Origin: an uncultured Oceanobacter sp.
GTDB lineage: Bacteria > Pseudomonadota > Gammaproteobacteria > Pseudomonadales > Oceanobacteraceae
Direction of reading: 5' to 3'
NCBI GenBank assembly: GCA_913061185.1
Contig: CAJXTI010000043.1
Location: forward strand, 1 to 32,963
DNA: 32,963 bases
Positions 14,904-23,132 of the stretch are shown one piece after another. A model generated the notes under the pieces. The model did no database searches, was not told where the DNA came from, and worked only from the letters and a program-made list of their open reading frames with translations. How positions within the stretch are numbered: position 1 is the first letter of the stretch; every line of letters starts with the position of its first letter. The position numbers and the translations under genes were made by a program.

Positions 14904-15398
14904 TTACAGCTGGATGGTGACGTTACTGCGTGGGATGCAGCAACATAGCAGAATTTCGCCGTCATTCAGCCAAGCCATCGGATCACTGGAGTAATGCACT
15001 TCGCCACTGATCAAGCGGGCACGACAGCTGCCACAATAACCTTCCCGGCATTGGAAATGGACATCAATCTGTTGGGCTTCAAGTGATTCCAGCAGATTGC
15101 TGGCGTATTGAAAACGGGCTTGGCGGCCATCACTGAGGGCAACGGCAAAGACCGGCGGTGCCATGCCTTCCAATTCCAGCTGTGGCGTTTGCTCCGGGTG
15201 TTCCGGGTCGCTTTCAGGCAGGTACAACTCGGCCTGTTGCTCGCGGCTGTCGGGTTCGGCTACCGGTGCTTCGAGTTCGAATGGGAGTTGCTGTTCAATA
15301 TTGCCATCAAGCGCAAAGTTGTCTTCTGCTGACGCAGGTTGCGGCTGGCTGGCGGGAGCGCCAGAGGCATGCCTCTGGCGTAGATCTGTACGACTCAT
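14904..15398 (-). CDS. NrdB-linked 2Fe-2S ferredoxin (YfaE-like) with N-terminal extension
   Basis: The C-terminal 86 residues are a plant-type 2Fe-2S ferredoxin, with the cysteine cluster CREGYCGSC and a later Cys in LLCCC. In E. coli the YfaE ferredoxin maintains the NrdB diferric-tyrosyl cofactor, and the position directly after nrdB fits that role. The ATG at 15398 shares its A with the nrdB TGA stop, implying translational coupling. The protein has about 79 extra N-terminal residues rich in Glu, Gln, Pro and Ala, whereas YfaE is only about 84 aa. An internal ATG at 15164 would give the normal size, so the extension could be untranslated. Its codons stay open and its composition is protein-like. 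Confidence 0.85.
   Translation of the reverse strand: MSRTDLRQRHASGAPASQPQPASAEDNFALDGNIEQQLPFELEAPVAEPDSREQQAELYLPESDPEHPEQTPQLELEGMAPPVFAVALSDGRQARFQYASNLLESLEAQQIDVHFQCREGYCGSCRARLISGEVHYSSDPMAWLNDGEILLCCCIPRSNVTIQL
15359..15380. repeat. 22-bp palindrome inside the ferredoxin 5' end
   Basis: The arms CGCCAGAGGC (15359-15368) and GCCTCTGGCG (15371-15380) are exact reverse complements around a central AT. The palindrome is 18 bases inside the ferredoxin start, next to the nrdB stop. In RNA the arms are separated by only two bases, so one or two pairs next to the loop must open, giving a stem of about nine pairs. This could lower translation or protect the upstream nrdB message. Confidence 0.85.
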
Positions 15399-16528
15399 CA
15401 AAGATCGAAGTCGCCGAGGTCGTTGGTATCTACTTCACTGTCGAGGGCACCAACCAGATAGGAACTGATTTCAGATTCCTGCGGGGCAACCTGGACGTTG
15501 TCGCTGTTGAGCCAGGAATTGATCCAGGGCAGCGGGTTGGAGCGGGCGTCAAAGATACGGTCAAATCCCAGGGCTGCAATACGCTGGTTGGTGATGTATT
15601 CAACGTACTGGCACAGAATGTCCTTGTTCAGACCAATCATGGAGCCGTCCTTGAACAGGTATTCGGCCCATTCTTTTTCCTGTTGCGCTGCTTCGGCAAA
15701 AATACGAATCACATCGGGCTTGCACTCTTCGGCGATGTTGGCAAAGGCAGGATCATCCTGGCCACGGGCAATAATCTGCAGCATATGCTGGGTACCGGTG
15801 AGGTGCAGCGCTTCATCACGGGCAATCAGTTTGATGATTTTGGCATTACCTTCCATCTTGGCACGTTCGGCAAAAGCAAATGAACAGGCGAAGCTGACGT
15901 AAAAACGGATGGCTTCCAGCACGTTGACGGAAACCAGCGTCAGATATAGGCGACGCTTGAGTTCGTGCATGTTGACCTCAACGATTTGGCCGTTGATGGT
16001 GTGACTGCCTTCGCCCAGTTGCTGGTAGTAGTTACTCAGCTCAATAAAACTGTCGTAGTAGCGGGTGACAGAAATGGCGCGGCGGGTGATGTGCTCATTA
16101 CGGGTGATGTCGTCAAAAATAGCAGCCGGGTTGGGGACGATATTACGGACGATATGGGTGTAGGAGCGGCTGTGAATGGTTTCGCTGAACGACCAGGTTT
16201 CGATCCAGGTTTCCAGCTCCGGCAGTGATACCACGGGCAAAAAAGCCACGTTGGGGGAGCGCCCCTGAACCGAGTCCAGCAAGGTCTGATATTTCAGGTT
16301 GCTGATGAAAATATGTTTTTCGTGTTCCGGCAGGTCGAGAAAATCCTTGCGATCGTTGGTCAGATCCACTTCTTCTGGACGCCAGAAAAACGACAGTTGT
16401 TTTTCGATCAGGTTTTCAAAAATCTTGTGTTTTTGTTGGTCGTAGCGGGCAACGTTGACATGTTCGCCAAAAAACATGGGCTGTGAGAAGGTGTCAAATT
16501 CGTTGCGGTTGAAGGTGGTGTAGGCCAT
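15398..16528 (-). CDS. nrdB: Ribonucleoside-diphosphate reductase class Ia, beta subunit
   Basis: NrdB carries the diiron centre and tyrosyl radical that start catalysis in NrdA. The sequence closely follows E. coli NrdB, also 376 aa. [26 protein letters not shown] and [10 protein letters not shown] are at the N-terminus. [11 protein letters not shown] holds metal ligands and the radical tyrosine (about residue 123, equivalent to E. coli Tyr122). [12 protein letters not shown] supplies later ligands. The C-terminal tail [11 protein letters not shown] is the peptide that docks into NrdA. It lies 174 bases after nrdA, with a hairpin between them, and its stop overlaps the ferredoxin start. Confidence 0.97.
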   Translation of the reverse strand: MAYTTFNRNEFDTFSQPMFFGEHVNVARYDQQKHKIFENLIEKQLSFFWRPEEVDLTNDRKDFLDLPEHEKHIFISNLKYQTLLDSVQGRSPNVAFLPVVSLPELETWIETWSFSETIHSRSYTHIVRNIVPNPAAIFDDITRNEHITRRAISVTRYYDSFIELSNYYQQLGEGSHTINGQIVEVNMHELKRRLYLTLVSVNVLEAIRFYVSFACSFAFAERAKMEGNAKIIKLIARDEALHLTGTQHMLQIIARGQDDPAFANIAEECKPDVIRIFAEAAQQEKEWAEYLFKDGSMIGLNKDILCQYVEYITNQRIAALGFDRIFDARSNPLPWINSWLNSDNVQVAPQESEISSYLVGALDSEVDTNDLGDFDL

Positions 16529-16618
16529 AGCCAGTATCGTCTCGCCTGGCCGTATACGGCCGTTGTCATTCTTCGGGTTGGGATGACCCGCATGCCGATC
16601 CCTGCACGGCGGGCTACT

Positions 16619-16653
16619 GCCGCTACCATCAATCGGTGATCGATTGTAGCGGC
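16619..16653 (-). other. Hairpin in the nrdA-nrdB intergenic region
   Basis: GCCGCTA plus CAATCG (16619-16625, 16630-16635) pair with CGATTG plus TAGCGGC (16641-16653) around a five-base loop, with a four-base bulge in one arm. This gives a 13-pair stem. No T run follows on the minus strand. It may stabilise the nrdA 3' end or tune the nrdA:nrdB ratio. Confidence 0.6.
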
Positions 16654-16702
16654 CTTGTACATGGGTAGAAAGTGTATCGGCAGAAAGTACGACAGCGTCG
16701 TA

Positions 16703-18982
16703 CTAGATTTTGCAGGCTCCGCCAGCGCAGTCGTCGTCTTCCTGGATCGCGTCTTTCTGAGGATCTTCCATACCGTCACGGGTGTTGTGATAGTACAGGG
16801 TTTTGACGCCAAATTTATAGGCCATCAGTAGATCGCGCATCAGTTGTTGCATGGGAACCTTGTTACCGCTGAAGCGTGCCGGGTCATAGTTGGTGTTGGC
16901 GGAAATCGATTGGTCGACAAATTTCTGCATGATACCAACCAATTGCAGGTAGCCCTGGTTGCTGGGAATTTGCCACAGCAGTTCGTAGGCTCCTTTCAGG
17001 GTTTCGTACTCAGGCACCACCTGTTTGAGAATACCATCCTTGCTCTGTTTGACACTGATATAGCCTCGTGGTGGCTCGATGCCGTTCGTCGCGTTGCTGA
17101 TCTGGGAGGAGGTCTCCGAGGGCATCAGGGCGGTGAGGGTCGAGTTACGCAAGCCATGTTCCTTGATATCAGCACGCAGTGCTTCCCAGTCGTAGTGCAG
17201 CGGCTCGTCACAGAAGGTATCAATATCCTTCTTATAGCTGTCGATTGGCAGGATACCCTGGGCATAGGTGGTGTCTTCAAACAGCGGGCAGGCACCTTGC
17301 TCTTGCGCCAGTTTGACGGAAGCGCGCAGCAGCCAGTACTGAATGGCTTCAAAGGTTTTGTGAGTCAGGCCATTGGCGGAGCCGTCGGAATAACGGACAC
17401 CGTTTTTTGCCAGATAGTAGGCATAGTTGATGACGCCGACACCCAGGGTACGACGCCCCAGGCTGCCTCTTTCGGCGGCGGGCACCGGATAATCCTGGTA
17501 GCTGAGCAGGCTGTCGAGGGCTCGAACAACCAGATCAGACAGTTCTTCCAGTTCATCCAGGTTTTTCAGTATACCGAGGTTAAAAGCCGCCAGCGTGCAA
17601 AGGGCGATTTCGCCGTTTTCGTCGTTGACGTCCATTAACGGTTTGGTCGGCAGGGCAATTTCCAGACAGAGGTTGGACTGACGTACCGGTGCTTTTTTCG
17701 GATTAAACGGACTGTGGGTGTTGCAGTGGTCAACGTTCTGGATGTAAATGCGGCCAGTACTGGCGCGCTCCTGCAGCATGCTGGAGAACAGGTCGACGGC
17801 CTTGATGGTTTTCTTGCGAATGCTGTCGTCTTGCTCGTACTTGTTGTACAGCTGCTCGAAGCGTTCCTGATCTTCAAAGAAGGCATCGTACAGGCCGGGA
17901 GCATCTGATGGTGAGAACAGGGTGATGTTGCCATTTTTGATCAGGCGTTCGTACATCAGTTTGTTAATCTGCACACCGTAGTCGATATGACGTACCCGGT
18001 TTTCTTCTACCCCCCGGTTGTTCTTCAATACCAGCAGGGATTCGACTTCGTAATGCCAGATCGGGTAGAACAGGGTGGCTGCACCACCACGAACGCCACC
18101 CTGGGAGCAGGATTTAACGGCCGTCTGGAAGTGTTTGTAAAACGGGATACAACCGGTGTGGAAGGCTTCGCCACCGCGGATCGGGCTGCCCAGGGCACGG
18201 ATGCGACCACCGTTAATGCCGATACCGGCACGCTGGGATACGTATTTTATGATGGCGCTGGCGGTGGCATTGATGGAATCGAGGCTGTCACCGGCTTCAA
18301 TCAGCACGCATGAGCTGAATTGGCGTGTGGGGGTTCGTACACCAGCCATAATGGGGGTTGGTAACGACAACTTGAAGGTCGAAACGGCATCGTAGAAACG
18401 TTTGATGAAGTCGAGTCGACGATCCTTCTCGTAGCCGCTGAACAGGCAGGCGGCAATCAGCAAGTACAGGAACTGGGCACTTTCAAATACCTCACCAGTA
18501 ACGCGATTCTGCACCAGGTATTTGCCTTCCAGCTGCTTGACGGCAGCATAGCTGAAATTGAGGTCTCGACTGTGGTCGAGGAATGTCTCCATTTCGGCAT
18601 AGTCAGCTTCGCTGTAGTCTTCCAGCAGGTGGCTGTCGTAGCGTTTTTTGTCGACCAGTTTACGTACATGATCCAGTAATGCCGGTGGTTCATACTGACC
18701 AAAAGCTTTTTTGCGCAAGTGAAAAATATTCAGTCGTGCAGCCAGGTACTGATAGTCCGGTGCTTGATCGGAAATCAGATCCGCAGCTGCCTTGATCAGG
18801 GTCTCGTGTATTTCAGAGGTCTGAATGCCATCGAAAAATTGCAGATGGGCACGAAGCTCAACTTCGGATACGGAGACGTTATTCAGTCCCTCCGCAGCCC
18901 AGGTGACGACCTTGTGAATCTTATCGAGATCCAGCGGTTCCTGACGACCGTCGCGTTTACTGACTTTGAGAGCGCTATTCAT
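16703..18982 (-). CDS. nrdA: Ribonucleoside-diphosphate reductase class Ia, alpha subunit
   Basis: NrdA is the catalytic subunit that reduces NDPs to dNDPs. An N-terminal ATP-cone (about residues 1-95) gives overall activity control. Conserved active-site cysteines are visible in QFSSCVLIE, QSNLCLEIALPT and EIALCTLAAFN. The C-terminal redox pair is in the tail CAGGACKI, with the same spacing as E. coli. An in-frame ATG 14 codons earlier (19024) exists. MNSALKVSKRDGR aligns with the E. coli start MNQNLLVTKRDGS, so 18982 is chosen, giving 759 aa. Neither ATG has a strong ribosome site. Regulation by NrdR and DnaA is suggested by upstream sites. Confidence 0.96.
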   Translation of the reverse strand: MNSALKVSKRDGRQEPLDLDKIHKVVTWAAEGLNNVSVSEVELRAHLQFFDGIQTSEIHETLIKAAADLISDQAPDYQYLAARLNIFHLRKKAFGQYEPPALLDHVRKLVDKKRYDSHLLEDYSEADYAEMETFLDHSRDLNFSYAAVKQLEGKYLVQNRVTGEVFESAQFLYLLIAACLFSGYEKDRRLDFIKRFYDAVSTFKLSLPTPIMAGVRTPTRQFSSCVLIEAGDSLDSINATASAIIKYVSQRAGIGINGGRIRALGSPIRGGEAFHTGCIPFYKHFQTAVKSCSQGGVRGGAATLFYPIWHYEVESLLVLKNNRGVEENRVRHIDYGVQINKLMYERLIKNGNITLFSPSDAPGLYDAFFEDQERFEQLYNKYEQDDSIRKKTIKAVDLFSSMLQERASTGRIYIQNVDHCNTHSPFNPKKAPVRQSNLCLEIALPTKPLMDVNDENGEIALCTLAAFNLGILKNLDELEELSDLVVRALDSLLSYQDYPVPAAERGSLGRRTLGVGVINYAYYLAKNGVRYSDGSANGLTHKTFEAIQYWLLRASVKLAQEQGACPLFEDTTYAQGILPIDSYKKDIDTFCDEPLHYDWEALRADIKEHGLRNSTLTALMPSETSSQISNATNGIEPPRGYISVKQSKDGILKQVVPEYETLKGAYELLWQIPSNQGYLQLVGIMQKFVDQSISANTNYDPARFSGNKVPMQQLMRDLLMAYKFGVKTLYYHNTRDGMEDPQKDAIQEDDDCAGGACKI

Positions 18983-19307
18983 GTTAATTGTGCCTGTACT
19001 CGAAGGTATTCTGATCACGTCCATGCTTGAAAGTCACCAACCTTTGCCAGTTGTCGTTACTCATCTGATCCTGTCTAACCGGATGCAAGCAAGTATGGGT
19101 CAAAGGTGGGAATCCTGATGTGTGCTTGTTTCAATATTAGCCATGAATGTTTGCAATTAGCCCGGTTTTCCGGGTTGCAGCTGATTTTTGGCTTGTTCGT
19201 GTTGAACGTACATTGTGTGCCTGATATTAGCATCAAGCTGGCCTGAGGAATGGGGCGATTGAAGGTGCATGGTAATACAGCGTGTTCCACAGGTCTGGTT
19301 GGAAACG

Positions 19308-19323
19308 GCACAAGATAATGGGC
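19308..19323. promoter_or_regulatory. NrdR-like box 1 (promoter-proximal)
   Basis: GCACAAGATAATGGGC matches about 11 of 16 positions of the NrdR consensus ACACwATATaTwGTGT. It overlaps the proposed nrdA -10 box. Its start is 32 bases from that of box 2, the three-helical-turn spacing typical of NrdR operators. Confidence 0.6.
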
Positions 19324-19340
19324 CTTGGCGGGGGATTCAA
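19312..19340 (-). promoter_or_regulatory. Candidate nrdA promoter
   Basis: On the minus strand TTGAAT (19340-19335) and TATCTT (19317-19312) are separated by 17 bases, each matching four of six sigma70 positions. NrdR-like boxes overlap the -10 and lie at the upstream edge of the -35, consistent with repression. A perfect TTGACA (minus strand, 19391-19386) farther upstream has no acceptable -10. Confidence 0.45.
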
Positions 19341-19355
19341 CCCCATATGTTGTGT
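19340..19355. promoter_or_regulatory. NrdR-like box 2
   Basis: ACCCCATATGTTGTGT matches about 13 of 16 positions of the NrdR consensus. Paired with box 1 at a 32-base offset, it forms a typical double NrdR operator upstream of nrdAB. The nrdR gene itself is not in this window. Confidence 0.7.
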
Positions 19356-19393
19356 GGCCACTTGCCAAAACGGACAACGGCGGTATGTCAAGA

Positions 19394-19402
19394 TGTGGAT
19401 AA
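19394..19402 (-). promoter_or_regulatory. DnaA box upstream of nrdA
   Basis: TGTGGATAA is the exact complement of the consensus DnaA box TTATCCACA. A second, weaker match, TGTGGGTGA (seven of nine), lies at 19416-19424. DnaA-ATP control of nrdAB is established in E. coli, where boxes sit upstream of the promoter as here. Confidence 0.65.
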
Positions 19403-19726
19403 GGTGTGTATGAGATGTGGGTGAATGTCAGGGCCTTGCTTCTCGGCTACAGCGGATCTGGCTGAAGGCCGCATTGTGGCTGGTATGTTGCTGGATGATG
19501 GTTAAAATGCCCGTTGCCATGAGTGCTCAGGTAAGTTTTTGTGCATTTGTGGAGGCTTCAGTCTATGGTTAGAACAACAACTTCTGTCACAGGATTCAGA
19601 AGTGAATAAAAAGTAAACAGTCGTCTGATTGTGTCCGGCCGGGTTACCTGGATAACTGCCTGCCAATCGGATTTGGGATGAACAACGCGTTTTCGAGCAT
19701 AACCCTGGTGCTGGAGAGCTGATTGG

Positions 19727-20467
19727 ATGGCAAACGTAGAAATGGCACATGACTCGGATGAAAACTGGCGCATCCTGATTGTTGAAGATGACGAACGACT
19801 GGCTGCCCTGACCAAGGATTATCTGGAAAGTAATGGTCTGAGTGTGGCTATCGAAGGTGATGGTGCCCGGGCGATTGACCGGATCAAGACGGAACAGCCG
19901 GATCTGGTGGTGCTTGATTTGATGCTGCCGGGTGAAGATGGCCTGGCCGTTTGTCGGCTGGTACGCCCTCATTACCGTGGGCCGATTCTGATGCTGACAG
20001 CCCGAACCGAGGATCTGGATCAGGTGCTGGGTCTGGAAATGGGGGCTGATGATTACGTCGCCAAACCGGTACGGCCACGAGTGTTACTGGCCAGAATCCG
20101 GGCCTTGTTACGCCGGGTTCGTGATGTGGTGGAGGTGGTCAGTGAAGAGTCCAACCAGGAAAATCGTCTGACGTTCGGTAATCTGGTGGTTGACAGCGCC
20201 ATGCGGGAAGCCTGGCTTGAAGGGCGCAGCATTGATTTGACCAGTGCCGAGTTCGATCTGCTCTGGCTGTTGTGTAACAGTGCCGGGCGAGTGTTGACAC
20301 GAGAGGAAATTTTCCATCAGTTACGCGGCATCGAATACGATGGTCAGGATCGTTCGATTGACGTAAGAGTATCTCGTATTCGTCCCAAGGTGGGTGATGA
20401 TCCGATGAATCCCCGTCGTATCAAAACGGTGCGCAGTAAGGGGTATCTGTTTGTGAAGGAGCTGTAA
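19727..20467 (+). CDS. rstA: OmpR-family response regulator, RstA-like
   Basis: This 246-aa regulator has a receiver domain (about residues 16-130) with ILIVEDDERLA, the phospho-acceptor aspartate at about 64 in VVLDLMLPGEDG and YVAKPVRPR. The OmpR-type winged helix (about 150-245) has LTSAEFDLLWLLCNSAGRVLTREE and DVRVSRIRPKVGDDP, close to RstA. A GGAG ribosome site precedes the ATG at modest spacing. An ATG five codons later is possible. It is followed by its kinase 139 bases downstream. The rst name is by overall resemblance of the pair; the signal is not known. Confidence 0.85.
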   Translation: MANVEMAHDSDENWRILIVEDDERLAALTKDYLESNGLSVAIEGDGARAIDRIKTEQPDLVVLDLMLPGEDGLAVCRLVRPHYRGPILMLTARTEDLDQVLGLEMGADDYVAKPVRPRVLLARIRALLRRVRDVVEVVSEESNQENRLTFGNLVVDSAMREAWLEGRSIDLTSAEFDLLWLLCNSAGRVLTREEIFHQLRGIEYDGQDRSIDVRVSRIRPKVGDDPMNPRRIKTVRSKGYLFVKEL

Positions 20468-20474
20468 TGGGGTT

Positions 20475-20492
20475 GCCATTGCTGGCAATGGC
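20475..20492 (+). other. Hairpin between rstA and rstB
   Basis: GCCATTGC and GCAATGGC are exact complements separated by TG. An alternative long-range pairing, GGTTGCC (20471-20477) with GGCAACC downstream (20501-20507), encloses it. There is no T run, so this may be an attenuating or stabilising intercistronic structure rather than a terminator. Confidence 0.5.
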
Positions 20493-20606
20493 GTCCCTGC
20501 GGCAACCTATTCGACACGCGTGCGGTATCGTCTCGAAGCGGTGCAGATTCAGAAATAAACTGGATAATCAGGGTTCACAGTACTGTGAGTGGTTGGCAGG
20601 TTATCG

Positions 20607-22151
20607 ATGAGTGGCATTTTCCTGCGGGTGTATGGCGCGCTGATACTGGCTATTGTCGGCATTACTGTTTTCTGTTTTCTGTCGCTGAATCTTATTCATC
20701 ATATTCGTTACCATGAATACTGGGAGCGGGATCTTGGCCGTGCGCTGCAGGTCTTGAATGCTGGCGAGTCTGGGATACGTTTTCGCCAGACGCTGGAGCA
20801 GGCCTGGATTGATCAGTCTGATCTGGCGCAGATGAACAGTCATCAACGTTATCGTTTGTCTCAAGGCCAGGTTGTCGTCTCCCTTGATAATTCCAGTCTG
20901 CGGCTTAGTTTGCTGGAGGATGTCGAGAGTCGTGCTGCAGAGGACTTGTTCGATGTTGATGCCACCCCCCTCACTGTCTCAAACAGTGTTGCTACCTTCC
21001 ATTTTAATGCCAACGCAGAACTGGCCTGGTCACAGTTTACCGAGCTGGTTCGACATCATTTTCTGGTGTCGGGAATGGATGGCGACGTCTATGCGGAATG
21101 GTTGGCCGTGCAGCTGGCTGTTCCGGTACGGCTTACCATCATGCGTATCGCACCGATATATCCCGTCGCTACCCGGCTGGTCGATGTGCCATTGGGGGAT
21201 TATCACCATTTACTGATTGGCCCGTTCACGGCTCCCCAGGAGACGCCTTATCACGTCTGGGTTGTCCTCGGCTTGATTGCTGTTTTAGTGTTTGCGCTGG
21301 TGGTCTTCTGGTTGGTTACGACGATGGAATCCGGTTTGCGAGATCTGGATCAGGTGACTGGCCGCCTGGCACAGGGGCATCTGTCTGCGCGTATCGCGGT
21401 GACCGGCATGGATCCGGTCAATCGTCTGGGTAACTCTTTTAACAAGATGGCGGAACATATTCAGCGCTTGATCGGGATTCAGCGGGAGATGTTGCGTGCG
21501 GTATCCCATGAGTTGAGGACGCCTGTTGCCCGGTTGCGGTTTGGCTTGCAAATCATTGAAGATGAAGTTGAAGACCCGCACCTGAAAAACCAGATACTGG
21601 GAATGGATGCGGATATTCAGGAGCTGGATCAGCTGATTGATGAAATCCTGACTTATGCCCGCCTGGAAGAGGGCGGGCCCTTGCTCGAATTCCAGGAAGT
21701 GGAGTTGACCGATATCGCTCGCCAAGTGGCGGCAGAAGCCCGGCCCTCGGGGCAGATAGAGGTGCGTTTTCTGGAAAGTGAACGATTGCACGATAGTTTG
21801 GCAGAGGTAGAGCCAAGGTATATCCATCGGGCGGTACAGAATCTGGTTGGTAATGCCTGTCGTTATGCCAGCTCCCGTGTTCAGGTGAGTTGCAGCGTGG
21901 CGGTGGATACCTGTCGGATTGATGTGGAGGACGATGGCCCTGGTATTCCAGAAGAGCAGTGGTCGAGGGTGTTTGTTGCATTTGCTCGCCTGGATGACAG
22001 TCGTACTCGCAGCTCTGGTGGTTATGGTTTGGGGTTGTCAATTGTCCGACGTATTGCTTATTGGCACGGTGGACGCGCCATTGTGGGTCGCAGTGAGCAA
22101 CTGGGGGGAGCCAGGTTCAGTCTGGTCTGGCCGCGTTACCATATAGACTAG
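20607..22151 (+). CDS. rstB: Sensor histidine kinase, RstB-like
   Basis: This membrane sensor kinase has a first transmembrane segment at about residues 7-30 and a periplasmic domain of about 180 residues. A second membrane segment follows around VVLGLIAVLVFALVVFWLV, then a HAMP linker. The HisKA domain has the phospho-histidine at about residue 301 in AVSHELRTPVARLRFG. The HATPase domain has NLVGNACRYA (N box), DDGPGIP (G1) and GGYGLGLSIVRRI (G2). An in-frame GTG at 20589 is possible, but the ATG at 20607 places the membrane segment at the usual distance. Length about 514 aa. It is the partner of the upstream regulator. Confidence 0.88.
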   Translation: MSGIFLRVYGALILAIVGITVFCFLSLNLIHHIRYHEYWERDLGRALQVLNAGESGIRFRQTLEQAWIDQSDLAQMNSHQRYRLSQGQVVVSLDNSSLRLSLLEDVESRAAEDLFDVDATPLTVSNSVATFHFNANAELAWSQFTELVRHHFLVSGMDGDVYAEWLAVQLAVPVRLTIMRIAPIYPVATRLVDVPLGDYHHLLIGPFTAPQETPYHVWVVLGLIAVLVFALVVFWLVTTMESGLRDLDQVTGRLAQGHLSARIAVTGMDPVNRLGNSFNKMAEHIQRLIGIQREMLRAVSHELRTPVARLRFGLQIIEDEVEDPHLKNQILGMDADIQELDQLIDEILTYARLEEGGPLLEFQEVELTDIARQVAAEARPSGQIEVRFLESERLHDSLAEVEPRYIHRAVQNLVGNACRYASSRVQVSCSVAVDTCRIDVEDDGPGIPEEQWSRVFVAFARLDDSRTRSSGGYGLGLSIVRRIAYWHGGRAIVGRSEQLGGARFSLVWPRYHID

Positions 22152-22190
22152 CAAGCTGGCGTTACTGGCTCCGCTGTTGTTATTTGATTG

Positions 22191-23114
22191 TTATTTTAAC
22201 GTGCGTATAGGCTCAATACCTTGCAGGCGTTCAAAGCAGGTATCGATAGAAAGACTCAGGAAGTCCTTGATGTAACTGTCGTCTTGCTGATCAGCCCGGA
22301 TTGCAGCATACAGGGTTGGCCAGATGCCTTCCCCCAACGGCAAGGCGCTGATCAGTTTAGCATCCAGATACGGCTGTAATGCCCAGTTCGGCAAGCAGGC
22401 AACACCGCGTCCGCTGGCGACCAGCTGAATCATCATAAGTGTCAGTTCGGTCTGGCGATTGGCACTCGGTTCTATCCCCGCAGGCAGCAGAAAGTGTTGA
22501 TAAATATCCAGGCGTTTCCGTTCAACCGGGTAGTGAATCAGGGTTTCTGACGCCAGATCGGTGGCTGAGGCTTGGGCCTGACTTGCCAAGGGGTGCTGAT
22601 TGGAGACCGCCAGCAGTGATTGATAGCGGAATAGCGGACGATAGTGGATACGGCTGTCAGGCTCCGGGTCGGAGGTAATGACAAGGTCAATGTCTCCTCG
22701 GGTAAGCGCGGGTAAGGGATCAAAATGGAAGCTGGTGGTCAGGTCTATTTCCACATCTGGCCAGTGATCTCGAAAACGGTTAATCGCTGGCATCAGCCAT
22801 TCAAAGCAGCTATGGCATTCAATGACCATGTGCAAGCGACCGGTTTCGCCACCCGCCAGTTTTTTTAAGGTCAGTTCACACTGACGTAACTGGGGTAGTA
22901 TCTGATCAGCCATCTGCAGCATTTCCAGCCCGGCACGAGTGAAACGTAACGGCTTGGATTTACGCACAAAAAGTCTGACTCCCAGCTTGTCTTCCAGATC
23001 CTTGAGCTGGTGAGACAGCGCCGACTGTGTCAGGCACAGCCGTTTGGCGGCCTCGACAAGAGTGCCGCCATCACGTAGCGCTATGAGTGTTCTGAGATGT
23101 TTGATTTCCAGCAT
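22191..23114 (-). CDS. metR: LysR-type regulator of methionine synthesis MetR
   Basis: This 307-aa LysR-family protein closely resembles MetR, the homocysteine-responsive activator of methionine genes. The N-terminal helix-turn-helix region reads LTQSALSHQLKDLEDKLGVRLF and continues with VRKSKPLRFTRAG. The effector domain has the MetR blocks IECHSCFEWLMPAI and DLVITSDPEPDS, as well as SETLIHYPVERKRLDIY. The ATG is six bases from a perfect MetR-type box, consistent with autoregulation. The usual partner metE is not adjacent. The gene is convergent with rstB, 39 bases apart. Confidence 0.92.
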   Translation of the reverse strand: MLEIKHLRTLIALRDGGTLVEAAKRLCLTQSALSHQLKDLEDKLGVRLFVRKSKPLRFTRAGLEMLQMADQILPQLRQCELTLKKLAGGETGRLHMVIECHSCFEWLMPAINRFRDHWPDVEIDLTTSFHFDPLPALTRGDIDLVITSDPEPDSRIHYRPLFRYQSLLAVSNQHPLASQAQASATDLASETLIHYPVERKRLDIYQHFLLPAGIEPSANRQTELTLMMIQLVASGRGVACLPNWALQPYLDAKLISALPLGEGIWPTLYAAIRADQQDDSYIKDFLSLSIDTCFERLQGIEPIRTLK

Positions 23115-23119
23115 AATTT

Positions 23120-23132
23120 TGAATTTTATTCA
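23120..23132. promoter_or_regulatory. MetR-type binding site
   Basis: TGAATTTTATTCA fits the MetR consensus TGAA-N5-TTCA exactly and starts six bases upstream of the metR start codon. It sits in very AT-rich DNA where the metR promoter is expected, so it is a likely autoregulatory site. Confidence 0.65.

Larger units (their letters stand above)
18983..19726. other. Divergent nrdA/rstA control region, no gene
   Basis: This 744-base region between two divergent genes contains no credible coding sequence. The nrdA side holds the promoter, NrdR-like boxes and DnaA box listed separately, implying a leader of roughly 320 bases. Within that leader is a perfect CCCGG-TTTT-CCGGG hairpin (19161-19174). 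The rstA side has an inverted repeat ACTTCTG/CAGAAGT (19580-19586, 19597-19603) about 125 bases before rstA that might be an operator. Nothing else is recognised. Confidence 0.7.

Noticed and set aside
15158..15883. 241-aa plus-strand frame opposite nrdB and the ferredoxin
   Set aside because: It is antisense to two confidently identified genes and is a shadow frame.
19362..19391. nrdA promoter using the perfect TTGACA at 19391-19386 (minus)
   Set aside because: No acceptable -10 lies 16-18 bases downstream. The pair inside the NrdR boxes is a better candidate.
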